Source of the DNA: Welwitschia mirabilis
Lineage: Eukaryota > Gnetophyta > Gnetopsida > Welwitschiales
Reading direction: 5' to 3'
Length of the DNA: 64,000 nucleotides
Assembly: GCA_051453625.1 (NCBI GenBank)
Contig: JBOZIK010000001.1
Location: 261,049,695 to 261,113,694, forward strand
The notes beneath the pieces were generated by a model that ran no database searches, had not been told where the DNA came from, and saw nothing but the letters and a program-made list of their open reading frames with translations. The translations under genes were made by a program, and so were the position numbers. Below, piece by piece: positions 37,160-48,649 of the stretch. Numbering within the stretch: the first letter of the stretch is position 1; every line of letters starts with the position of its first letter.

Positions 37160-37620
37160 ATCAGGCCTACCACTTTGTGGTTTATGGTTCATGACATTTT
37201 GTATATCAACTATTACTAATATTTTAAAATTGCTAGCTGTCATGCTCCTTTTTATAATATTATGGATATTTTAATTCAATAAATCATTTCCATCATTTTA
37301 CTATATATAGCTATTGGCATTATTAACATAGTAGTTTATTTGAAGTCTTGTCTACATCAAGCATCATGTATTGTTCTTCCCCAAAATTATTAAATAAACT
37401 ATGTCCACTATTTTGCAATTCATAGATTCCTAAATTTTGTATATCAACTATTGCCAATGGCTTAAATCTACTAGCTGCTATGCCTCTTTTTTATAATAAT
37501 AGGAAAAATCCCCTTAATAGTTCATAACCCATGGTGTTTTATATATTAACTATTGTCAACAACTTAAATCTGCTAGCCATTATGCCCCTTTTCGTAATAT
37601 CAAGGATGATCCCCCTTATG
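37160..37620 (+). repeat. Irregular tandem repeat, three units
   Basis: A block containing ttgtatatcaactatt, a ctagctg-like word and atgcctctttt recurs at about 37198, 37436 and 37538. Spacings are 238 and 102 bp. Units have diverged. No protein is encoded. Confidence 0.65.
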
Positions 37621-39223
37621 ATTTAGTTCTTATGGCATCTTAGTTATAAGATCAACTCTACATACTATCATCTAAGATCCATTACTCTTGATTTAATGGT
37701 TTAAGACTTCTCATTCTTATCTTCTATGATAGACTGTAGTTAGTAACGTTTATCAAAATAACAATTCTATATAAGAATTATCTCATGACCCATGATGCAT
37801 TATGGAGAATTCATTTTTAACTATCCTCTCAGTAGCTTTTTAAAGATGATTGTTACACTTTTAAGGACTAGTAAATTTATTTAAGTTAGTCCTTATTAAT
37901 GTTGTAAAATTAATTAAGGGGTTTAATTAACCATACTAATTTAGGTTATTCCTGTTTATCAATTTAAGATAGAATTATTTTCTTAAGCTAAGAAGATTAA
38001 ACTTAAATCTATAGAGATCCTAAAACTTATTTAACATTCTTCCACTTCCAAAATTATTTCTACCATCAGAAGTTCATCTTCCATTTTCATCTCATAGAAT
38101 TAGTTCTAATGGTTACTAAAGGTATATATTAGAGGCTTATGCATGAATGTGTTGAACCAAATAATCCTCTGTTAACAATAATATTTTATTTGAAATCTTT
38201 CTAAAGGTTGTATTACTAGATTGAGGGAATACATGAAATTCAATTTTCACAATCTGATTCATCAAATTTTGATCCCCCTTCCTCTTCAATTTTAGGATTT
38301 AAAAGAGTCTAGACAATTAAAATTGCTATGGTGTTTAGTGTTCTAATTGTAGAAATATGTTTTTACTCATTAGTATTTTACTAGTTCCCAAATTATTAGT
38401 ATGCCTTTCTAAATTGGGTTTTCTTAAAATGGAGAGTATAACTTAAAATAAAATATGATATCCTTATAATCTAGAGCTATGTCTTGTTTGGCTATGAGAG
38501 TTACATATCAAATTTATGATGTTCTCATTTCTTTAAAAATAGATAAAGTCCATATTCATGATGTCCATCACTACTAAGGAATTCTTCCAAAGAAATTATA
38601 GATTTTAATGGATGCCATACTAAAGTTTTATAGTTTTTAAGGCATATATTTTAAAAAATAATCCAATTAATAGGCCATGAGTCTCACAATGTTGTGTTAC
38701 CAATAGGGCTACCCAATGATTATTAGTCAAATGACTTATGCTTGGTTTGCAATGAAAGCTGAACTACCTTTTCATCATGCATATGCACTAAATTGTAAGC
38801 TTCTCTAAGAGATTTAGTGGCATTTCAAGGTAAGCCTGTAGTATAAATTTGATCTTATTTCTTATATCATAAATCATATTCTATTCTCTTTGGCGCTAAC
38901 TATATGAGAGACATCACAAACTATATCCATCTTCTAATTATCTATAGCCATCTGCTTTGGACTTAGGAGATTTTCCCTATTGTATATATAATGAACTTTT
39001 TTGATTTTTTTCGTAAATGAGCTTATTACGAATTTCCTTTACTTGTATTTATATTATTTTATTTTGAATAGCCAAATACCTAGATTAGCAGCAAAGATTA
39101 TAAAGTTAATAAAGAGTAATCCTTTTTTTTGTCATGTTTTCTTTTATTAAAATTTTTCTATAATTCATTTTTCTACGGCCAAAATTCCATCTAACATGTT
39201 ATTAGGGTTTATTGCATCACATC
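37621..39223. other. Unassigned sequence left of a 100-bp gap
   Basis: No domain recognised on either strand. The gap 39224-39323 (exactly 100 N) is flanked by near-identical sequence: catgttattagggtttattg at 39195 and atgttatgagggtttattg at 39324. It is probably a tandem repeat or an unmerged contig overlap. Confidence 0.5.
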
Positions 39224-39429
39224 NNNNNNNNNNNNNNNNNNNNNNNNNNNNNNNNNNNNNNNNNNNNNNNNNNNNNNNNNNNNNNNNNNNNNNNNNNNNN
39301 NNNNNNNNNNNNNNNNNNNNNNNATGTTATGAGGGTTTATTGCATCACATCTTTACATGTTATAAGCATCTAGATTGTAGTTAAAAATAAAAAACAAGCT
39401 CACAATGATAAAAAATCATGATATTAACC

Positions 39430-40250
39430 TAGCCATTTTATATTATAGATTGGTTCTATAGTGGCATAATAATGGCATATGATTATTTGAAGAAGGCCAA
39501 AAGGTTAGCTTACGCATTCTATGTCAGTAGGGTCTTCAACCTAGGAAATCAAATGAAATTATCTAAAATCTATTTTATGCATAATAAATATACCAACAAC
39601 AGGCTCTATTTTGATTGTCTGAATGATTCAAAGTAGAAAAAAGAAGAGTCTTTTTTGTAAAATTGAATCCTTCTTTAGGGCATGAGATCTCTAAGCCTAT
39701 TAACTATCCACACCCATAAGCCTTAAAAGCGTATAGAAGATCCAAAGATAATTCAATAGATTCTAATTAGTGGATAGATTTATTAATTTAGGGAGGCTAT
39801 CTCACTATTATCACATTAATAAAGAGAGCCTTGGTGTCTTTATTAAGAATTTTCATCTGGTAGCTTCTTTTCAAGAAGAAGGCCTTAACTTGGACTTCTT
39901 AAGTCATTCTAAAGAGGCATTTAAAAGAAATGAGATGGCACACACTACCACCACCCATAGGGCAAGTAGGAACTTTTTAGTGCAAATCTCAATGTTTATC
40001 AAATTTCTCCCTTCTTACTACCTTATTAATTTAAAAAAGTAACTAATTAAGATTACAGTGAGGTGAGCTAAATATTTTATTAATGATTCTAGTGTCCTTA
40101 CTTTTTAGAGTAAATACCAAAGAAATAGGGCCCCAAAGGAAGTCTCATATGGATATAAGAAATAGAGCTCTGATGGCTTATGGGAATTCCTAATTGACCC
40201 TGCTACTTATATAAGGATTTTTTTTCTTAATTAGTCTCAATAGTAAATGA
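39430..40250 (+). pseudogene. Unknown decayed coding region
   Basis: Frames such as AYDYLKKAKRLAYAFYVSRV (about 39478-39537) and a 90-codon open stretch at 39770-40042 have balanced composition and look like old protein-coding sequence. Near 40110-40200 a frame reads NRAPKEVSYGY, then LWEFLIDPATYI. The giant-LTR element interrupts the region at 40256, and similar decayed coding resumes at 48650. I do not recognise the family. Being upstream of a gypsy protease and RT, it may be that element's gag or an extra ORF. Confidence 0.4.
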
Positions 40251-40255
40251 TACTA

Positions 40256-43200
40256 CGTAACACCCAGATTTTTCTCCCATCGCTTTGAAGTGTGTGCTGT
40301 TTATAGCACTAGTATATGTGCCTTTTATTAGAGTGTGCGCGTCATGAAGAGAACATCATGAGATGCATTAATACGTTTTGGGGGAGACGCAGAATATGAA
40401 TGCAGTAAGCAAAGTCTTCTGATCCTTCCAGATGCATGAAATCCCTCCTTCGATCTTTAGTTGTTTTCAGTTTTCGAGTTTCAGACAAACACCCAAAACG
40501 ATTTGACAAAAGAATGAGCAGTGAGCCGGAGGAGTACGGCCAAAGAGAGTGGTCGCAATGCCGGAAGGTGAAGTTTTAGCACCTGTGAACGTGAACAACG
40601 CTATTATGTGAAGGCATGTGGCAAGGCAGTAAGGTGGACAAAAGGCGTGAAAGGATAATGCACAGGCAGAAGAGAACCGCACTGCTGAGAATGTGCACGG
40701 GAATGCGTAGGTGAACAAGCTGCATGTATTAAAAAAATTCTACCAGGGAAAAAAAAACCTTAGGTCGAATGAAGAAGGGTGCTGATAATTGAAGCGCGAA
40801 AATTGGGGGGCCAAAAATGGCCCATGCAGCAGAAAGGAGCTTCGGAAGGATGTCTTAAAACGATTGAAGCGGGGCGACTGAGTGATGTTTTTTTTTACAG
40901 GCATAGATTAGTATTTGCACTTGACGGAAGGGAGGCAGAAAATGGCAGCACGAAGTGGAGCGGCAGGAAGTCACATGGCATGGAGAGACTGCGCAAGAAG
41001 ACAACGCACAGGCGAAGATGAACCACGCTAGCGAGATCTTTGGCAAAAACGCTGTGAGCAGAGGGGGCATCAAAAGCTGCACGATAATAGTGCAGGCAGA
41101 AACCAAAAGGGACACGGAGGAGGGGAGTAAAGTCATTCAGGCAATCCAAAGGATGAACCTTGTGGAATTTGCATACAGCAGCAACTTAAAAATTTGCATA
41201 CAGCAGCAACTTAAAACTGAACTTGCAAAGATGCAAACACATGTTTCAACTTTACATGAGAAAACATAGTATGTTACACAAAATTCTCCAATTTTATTTT
41301 TGTATCTTTGTCAAAGGGTTACGTGTAAGTTCTGAGGACAGTGAGATGTTTCGTCTGCAAAACAATTAATCTGGATAAAAATCTAAATGGAAAAGCAGTT
41401 GAAAATAAAAATATAGGCATAACATTTTAAGCTGTTATGACCTTTCATTAGATATAGTTTTGCAATATTTCATTAACTTATTTATAATACCATTTGCAAT
41501 CCGTTTTAGGCCATGTAAGGGAGCACATTGAAGATTTTCCAAATAACACTACACTTTTGAAGAGAATGAATAAAATATACAAAAAGTAATATAGTAAATA
41601 AATAAATTAAATATGAAGCACAAGCACATAAATTAGTATAAGGAGTGTATAGTATGGATGAGATATAAAACAAAAGCGTAAGAATAGTTTGTGTTGGATG
41701 CATTGTTAAGGTTTTTAAGTAGAGATGACATTAGTAAAATCCAGGAGATAAAATGAAAAGAAAAATATGGGAATAATTGTGCTTATAACGATTGTATTTC
41801 ATTCTCCGAACTAGTCTTATTTGAATTCTTAGAAAAAGCATAAAGGTTACCTTAAACTTTTAAAACACAAAAAATATAATTTACAGTGTTATATTAAATT
41901 TAAAACATATGTATTATATTATAATACATATTTATAATATTATATTAACATTTATTATATTATATTGTATTAAATTATTATATAACATTAATGTACTTGT
42001 GTTATATTATAAAAGATTATATCATAATTATAATATTATATAATATTGTATTATATTATAATTACATTATATTATATAAAATTATATATTATATTATAGT
42101 ATCTCGTATTATATAATATAGTATTATACTACATTTATAGTATTATATTATATTACGTATAGATATGCTAAGTTACATAACAGGCATTGCCATATGCATA
42201 AGTTACACATATTATAATATATTGTATTTTATTGCATTATATTATGATAATATGATTTTATTATATATAATATATTACATGTATATTATATTATATTATA
42301 TATATGCATAGTATTATATTGAATTATATTATGTTGTGTCATGTGCTTAGTATTATGTATCTATTATAAATAGTAGATATGTGTAATTACTATCTTAAAA
42401 TGCATTAGAGGAAATGAGAGAATTCAAACTCAACATTCTAATATTTGTACCTCTCACTAAAATTATAACTATCTTGACATTTTAAATGAAGGAAGAGTAA
42501 CCAATAGTTGGTCTACCACAATGCCTTAAACATCTTTTATTTAAGATTTAAACGTACAATATATTATACACATTAGATTGTGTATAATTTGTATATGACT
42601 TTATGCAATTATGTATGTATAGTATAGTATACAATGATGTAAGTTTAGCATGTCTCTCAATGATTGTGGTTGCTTTCAGTATACCTTAATGCTTTCTAGG
42701 TATGTATTCTAAAATATGTATTCTTGTACATGTTCATGCATATGCATTAAATATTCCAAGTAGATAATTGTTATCTATTGCATAAAATGATATATTAATA
42801 GCGGTTATTCTATGATGCCCATTGAAATAACGGGGCATTCAATTAGTTTTCTTAGGCGTAAATTTCTATAATGTAAAGTCTAATGAGACTAAGGACTTAA
42901 TTAGTAGAATATAGACTATTTTCTTGGCATTTTATATTTATATATTATGAGATTCATTATGATATGTTACAAAAGAAGTAGCTAAGAGGTACCTTGCTGA
43001 AATGGCATGTGTGTATGTGCGTACATTTTTGTGTTTGTGTTACTCATAGTTTTGTATGAGTTTACTATAATAACAATGTATTGTAATATATTATCCTCCC
43101 ATTGACACTCACCAAGATGTTATAGTAAGATATGAAGGGGTCTCTTGTGCTTGGTAATGGTGGATTACTAATGGATGATTTTCTCCAAGTGACCAAGGGG

Positions 43201-43897
43201 TTGACTATATATTTATATACTCAGGTACCAAATATATCTAATTTATGTTAATATATTTCTGAATTGTCTTCATTCATGCATTAGAATTCCTTATTAGGAT
43301 TGGATGTTTAACCTCGATAGTTCTTAACTAGCTACCTCCTATACTTTTACATATAGCTACTATGCATATGTACATATATTTATGTATGATATTTGTAGAT
43401 GTTGGTTTAAATATTGAGTTATTGCATTATTCTTTGCATTCTTTTATGCCTATAATTACTACATGCAACTAATATGGATCACCTTAATCTATCTTACTGT
43501 TATGTGTATTGGTAGAGATTGAAACGAGGTCCAAGATAGAACTATGTGTGGTCTGAATTCCTCTAGTTGAGGATTACATAAGTGTAGTTTCTTAGCTGTT
43601 AGTGCAACCAACCACTCGATTACAATCTATATACTTTTTATGTAAGCTTGTAATTAAGATTTCTAATTAACCTTAAGATTGGTTTTGGTATTAGTCAGGT
43701 GAGTTATCATCATATAGTTCACTTTACATGAAACCTATGAGTAAGTAAGAGGTAAGTCTCTTAGTCATTACCAAATTATTCTGTTGCAGCATTTAATCTT
43801 AAAATGTAAAATGTTGTGTTGTAATAAAGTTAATTATTTAAAAAAATTAGTATCTTTTAGTGCCTCATAAGTATAACCTAAAAACGAGGTCATGACA
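40256..43897 (+). repeat. 5' LTR of the giant-LTR element (CpG-rich start)
   Basis: Its first 0.9 kb keeps 37 CpG by my count and is the least AT-rich part of the window. Open stretches there (40779-41269 and the minus-strand ones at 40467-41149) overlap in several frames and are not kept in the partner LTR, so I do not call genes. A 25-bp unit is tandemly doubled at 41166-41215 in this copy only. It ends CATGACA. Confidence 0.92.
41880..42370. repeat. Low-complexity tatta/tataat tract in the 5' giant LTR
   Basis: Almost pure A/T made of tattata and ttatat words. The equivalent site in the 3' LTR holds the 645-bp N gap (46217-46861), presumably because it could not be assembled. Confidence 0.9.
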
Positions 43898-44080
43898 TTT
43901 TAGTATTAGAGCATAGGTCTAGATCAATTACTTAATCAACTCATTAATGATCTTGTTAGAGTAATGCATGGCTTAAGTCTTAGGTTTGGATCGATTACTT
44001 AATCAATTCATAAAGATTTTTTTTGTATATTAATTAGCTTAAGTAGTTTCTTAAAAAAAAACTTCTTAAGTGGGAAAGAA
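43898..44080 (+). other. Internal domain of the giant-LTR element (183 bp)
   Basis: Begins with a 3-nt spacer and the primer site TAGTATTAGAGC (43901-43912; two transitions from TGGTATCAGAGC). A 67-bp unit is then repeated: taggtctagatcaattactt at 43914 and taggtttggatcgattactt at 43981. It ends with the polypurine tract aagtgggaaagaa (44068-44080) next to TGTAAC of the 3' LTR. No open reading frame. Confidence 0.92.
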
Positions 44081-45556
44081 TGTAACATCTACATTTCTCT
44101 CCTAACACTTTGGAATTTGTTTCACTTATAGCACTGATATGTGTGCCTTTTATTATAGCGTGTGCCATGAAGAAAATATCTTGAGATGCATTAATACATT
44201 TTGGAGGAAACATAGAATATAAATGTAGTAAGCAAAGTCTTATGACCTTTCTAGATGCATGAAATCTCTCCTTCCATCTTTAGTTGTTTTCAGTTTTCGA
44301 GTTTAGATACAAACTCAAAATGATTTAACAAAAGAATGAGTAGTGATGCTAGAGAAGCATAGCCAAAGAGATGGTTGCAATGATGGAAGGAGAAGTTTTA
44401 GTTCCTGTGAATGCAAACAATACTACTTTGGAAAGGCATTTGGCGAGGTGGTAAGGAGAACAAAAGGCACGAAAGGATAATGCACAAGCACAAGAGAACC
44501 ACACTACTGAGAATGTTCATGGAAATGCATAGGTGAATAAGTTGCACATATTAAAAAAATTCTACTAGGAAAAATAACCTCAAACAAAATGAAAAACAAT
44601 GCTGACAATTAAAGTGTGAAAATGGAGTGCCAAAAATGTCTTGTGTAGGGAAACTAGCTTCGGAAGGATGTCCAAAAGTGATTTTAGTGGGGTAATTAAG
44701 TGATGTTTTTCTACACATATATATTGGTATTTTCACTTGATGGAAGGGATGCATAAAATGGAAGCACAAAGTGGAGCGGTAGAAATTCTCATGGCATGGA
44801 GACACTACAAAAGAAAAAAATGCATAGGTAGAGATGAACCATGATGGCGAGATCTTTGGCAAAAACATTGTGAGCAGAGGGGGCATCAAAAGTGGAAAAA
44901 ACCACACAAAAACAATGCAAGAAGAGAGCAAAAGGGACATAAAGGAGGGGAGTAAAGTCATTCAAGTAATCTAAGGTATCAACCTTATGGAATTTGAATA
45001 TAGTAGCAACTCAAAACTAAACTTGAAAAGATCCAAATACATGTTTCAACTTTACATGAGAAAACATAGTATGTTATACAAAATTCTCCAATTTTTTTTT
45101 GTATCTTTGTTAAGGAGTTACCTGTAAATTCTAAGTATTGTCAGATGGTTCATCTACAAAATAATTAATTTGGGTAAAAATTTGAATGGAAAAGTAATTA
45201 AAAATAAAGATATAGGAATAACATATATTTGCTTAATTAGCACAATGGGCCAACAATTTATTCTATTGCACATATTGACATCATCACAAAATTTAGATAC
45301 AAACATTTTACATGGAATAAGCTGTTATGACCTTCATTAGAAATAGTTTTACAATATTACATTAACTTATTTATAATATCATTTGCAATCTATTTTAGGC
45401 CATGAAAGGGAGCACATTGAAGATTTTTAAAATAACACTACATTTTCAAAGAAAATAAACAAAGTATACAAAAATTATTATAGTAAATATATAAATTAAA
45501 TATGAAGCACAAGTACATAAACTAGCATATGCAGTGTATAGTATGGGTGAGATATG

Positions 45557-45975
45557 AAACACAAAAAAAAAAAAAAAAAAAAAAAAAAGGGAGAGGCTTA
45601 TAAGGATTCAAAGATTAAAGATAATTGCATTTTTTAAATAGACTTGGATAAAGTTATTAAAAAAAAAAAGTTATTAAATCTATATGATTATCTTCCCAAC
45701 ATATAAATATCCTTGGGTTTACCTTCTAAGAATAATCCTCAACTCTTTATAAAATAATGTTATATTTTAATTAACACTTCTAGTATCTTAGCATGGGAAT
45801 TCTTCATAGGAAGGTTAAAACTCTTATCATACTTATTCAATATATATATATATTGAATGACTTTGTTCATAAGCTTGTCAACTATTTTTAAATAGTCTCT
45901 TGACCTCACTTTATTACTTGATGTTGTTTTCTCTTTTGTAATTTGCTCCACATGTAACGTTCTTGTTTTGGGTAA
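45557..45975 (-). other. Insertion private to the 3' giant LTR, with an open 63-codon frame
   Basis: Absent at the matching place in the 5' LTR (about 41672). It opens on the plus strand with a run of about 28 A and closes near ttgttttgggtaag. The minus strand has an open frame at 45951-45760 beginning MEQITKEKTTSSNKVRSRDY, of normal composition, with KIVDKLMNKVIQYI and NLPMKNSHAKILE. I do not recognise it. It may be a retroposed or retroelement gag fragment. No clear target duplication. Confidence 0.5.
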
Positions 45976-46216
45976 GAATAGTTTGTGTTGGATGCATCAT
46001 TGAGGTTTTTAAGTAGGGATGACATTCAGAAAATCTTGAAGATAAAATGAGAATAAGAATATAGGAATAATTATGCTTATAATGATTGTATTTCATTCTT
46101 TGAACTAGTGTTATTTAAATTCTTAGAAAAAGCATAGAGGTTACCTTAAAATTTTAAACACAAGAAATGTGATTTACATCATGATATTAAATCTAGAACA
46201 TATGTATTATATTATA

Positions 46217-46861
46217 NNNNNNNNNNNNNNNNNNNNNNNNNNNNNNNNNNNNNNNNNNNNNNNNNNNNNNNNNNNNNNNNNNNNNNNNNNNNNNNNNNNN
46301 NNNNNNNNNNNNNNNNNNNNNNNNNNNNNNNNNNNNNNNNNNNNNNNNNNNNNNNNNNNNNNNNNNNNNNNNNNNNNNNNNNNNNNNNNNNNNNNNNNNN
46401 NNNNNNNNNNNNNNNNNNNNNNNNNNNNNNNNNNNNNNNNNNNNNNNNNNNNNNNNNNNNNNNNNNNNNNNNNNNNNNNNNNNNNNNNNNNNNNNNNNNN
46501 NNNNNNNNNNNNNNNNNNNNNNNNNNNNNNNNNNNNNNNNNNNNNNNNNNNNNNNNNNNNNNNNNNNNNNNNNNNNNNNNNNNNNNNNNNNNNNNNNNNN
46601 NNNNNNNNNNNNNNNNNNNNNNNNNNNNNNNNNNNNNNNNNNNNNNNNNNNNNNNNNNNNNNNNNNNNNNNNNNNNNNNNNNNNNNNNNNNNNNNNNNNN
46701 NNNNNNNNNNNNNNNNNNNNNNNNNNNNNNNNNNNNNNNNNNNNNNNNNNNNNNNNNNNNNNNNNNNNNNNNNNNNNNNNNNNNNNNNNNNNNNNNNNNN
46801 NNNNNNNNNNNNNNNNNNNNNNNNNNNNNNNNNNNNNNNNNNNNNNNNNNNNNNNNNNNNN
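46217..46861. other. 645-bp N gap in the AT tract of the 3' giant LTR
   Basis: Lies where the 5' LTR has the tatta tract. Open frames through the Ns are meaningless. Confidence 0.95.
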
Positions 46862-48649
46862 TGCATATGTACTAAATTATACTATATCACATAACAGGCA
46901 TAATATTATATTTTTTTTATAATAGGTTATTCCATATGCATAAGGTTACACATATCATAATATATTATATTCTATTTTATTATGTTATGATAATATTATT
47001 TTATATTATGTTTATATTATTTTATATTTTATAACATATTACATGTATATTATATTATTTTATATTATATTATATTTATGCTTAGTATCATGTATCTATT
47101 ATAAAGAGTAGATATGCATAATCATTATCTTAAAATGCATTGGAGGCCAAGAGAGATTTCAAACTCAACATTGTAATATTTGTCTATCTCACTGAGATTA
47201 TAAATATCTCGACCTCCTAAATGAAGGAAGGGTAATCATTAATTGGACTACTACAATGCCCACATTTTTAGGCTTAAACATCTCTTATTTAAGACTTAAA
47301 TGTACGGTACATTATACAAATTAGATTGTGTATGATTTATCTATGATTCCATGCAATTATATATGCATAATATAGTATACAATGATGTAAATTTAGCATG
47401 TCTCTCATTGATAGCGATTGCTTCTAGTATACCTTAATGCTTTCTAGATATGTATTATTAAATATGTATTCCTTTACATGTTCATGCATATGAATTAAAT
47501 ATTCCAAGTAGTTACTTGTTATGTATTACATAAAATGATATAATAATAGTGGTTATTCTATGATTCTCATTGAAATAACATGGAATTCTATTAGTTTTCT
47601 TAGTTTTAAATTTCTATAGTGTAAAGTCTAATGTGACTAATGACTTAATTAGTGGCATATAGGCTATTTCTTTGGAATTTTATATTTATATATTATGAGA
47701 TTCATTGTGATATGTATAAAAGTAGCAGTTAAGAGGTACCCTACCAAAATGGCATCTGTGTATGTCCATACATGTATATGTGTGTGTTACTCATATTTTT
47801 GCATGAATTTACAATAATAAAACTCTATTATAATATATTCCCCTTCCATTGGCACCCACCAAGATGTTATAATGAGATATGAGGGCGTCTCTTATGCTTG
47901 GTGATGGTGAATTACTAATGGATGATTTTGGCCAAGTGACTAAGGGGTTTAGTATATATTTATATACTCAAGTACTCATATATTTAATTTATGTTAATAT
48001 ACTTGTCAATTTTCTTCATTCATGCATTGTAATTTCTTAATAGGATTAGATTTTTAACTTTGAGAGTTTTTGACTGGTTGTCTCATATAATTTTACATAT
48101 ATCTACTATGCATATGAACATATATTCATGTATGATATCTGTAGATGTTGGTTCTAATATTGAGTTATTGTATTATTGTTTACATTATTTCATGCCTAAT
48201 ATTGGTACATGCCACTGCTACAGATCACCTTGGTCTATCTTATACTCATGCATATTGGTGGAGATTAGAATGAGATCCAAGATAGAACTATATGTAGTCT
48301 GAATTCCTCTATATGAGGATTACATAGACATGATTGCTTATCTCTTGATGCAACCAACCACTTGACTACAACCTACAAACTTTTTATGTGATCTTATAAT
48401 AAAGATTTCTAATTAACCTTAATATTGGTTTTGATATTAATCAGGTGAGATGTCATCATATAGTTTACTTGATATGAAACCTATGGATAACTAAGAGGTA
48501 AGTCTCTCACTCATTACCAAATTATTCCATTGTAATGTTTAATCTTATTATGTAAATTAATGTGTTATAATAAAGTTAATTATTTTAAATAAGATGGTGC
48601 CTTTTAGTACCTCATAAGTCCAATCTAAAAACTAGGTCATGATACACTA

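Larger units (their letters stand above)
40256..48644 (+). mobile_element. Giant-LTR, minimal-interior retrotransposon
   Basis: LTRs of 3642 bp (40256-43897) and 4564 bp (44081-48644) enclose only 183 bp. The interior has a tRNA-iMet primer site at one end and a polypurine tract at the other, so it is a complete LTR element layout without any coding capacity. Flanking 5-mers are TACTA (40251-40255) and CACTA (48645-48649), one transition apart, consistent with a target duplication. The left LTR begins CGTAACACCC and the right TGTAACATCT (ancestral TGTAACACCC), as in Tekay elements, which also use iMet. So it is probably a non-autonomous derivative mobilised by them. LARD and TRIM elements differ in proportions. 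Confidence 0.9.
44081..48644 (+). repeat. 3' LTR of the giant-LTR element
   Basis: Aligns with the 5' LTR over its full length, apart from about 80 bp extra at 45228-45320, about 415 bp extra at 45557-45975, and the N gap. The first 0.9 kb has only 7 CpG; positions that are CpG in the partner are mostly TpG or CpA here. It ends CATGATA against CATGACA in the partner. The 44551-44961 minus-strand open stretch is accidental. Confidence 0.92.

Noticed and set aside
40779-41269. Overlapping open frames on both strands in the CpG-rich start of the left giant LTR, looking like a GC-richer gene
   Set aside because: Several frames are open at once, none is kept in the partner LTR, there is no recognisable domain, and the region lies wholly inside an LTR.
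45836-45856. Inverted-repeat-like attcaatatata/tatatattgaat as a hairpin regulatory site
   Set aside because: A short self-complementary AT word in AT-rich DNA; expected by chance and not kept in the partner LTR.
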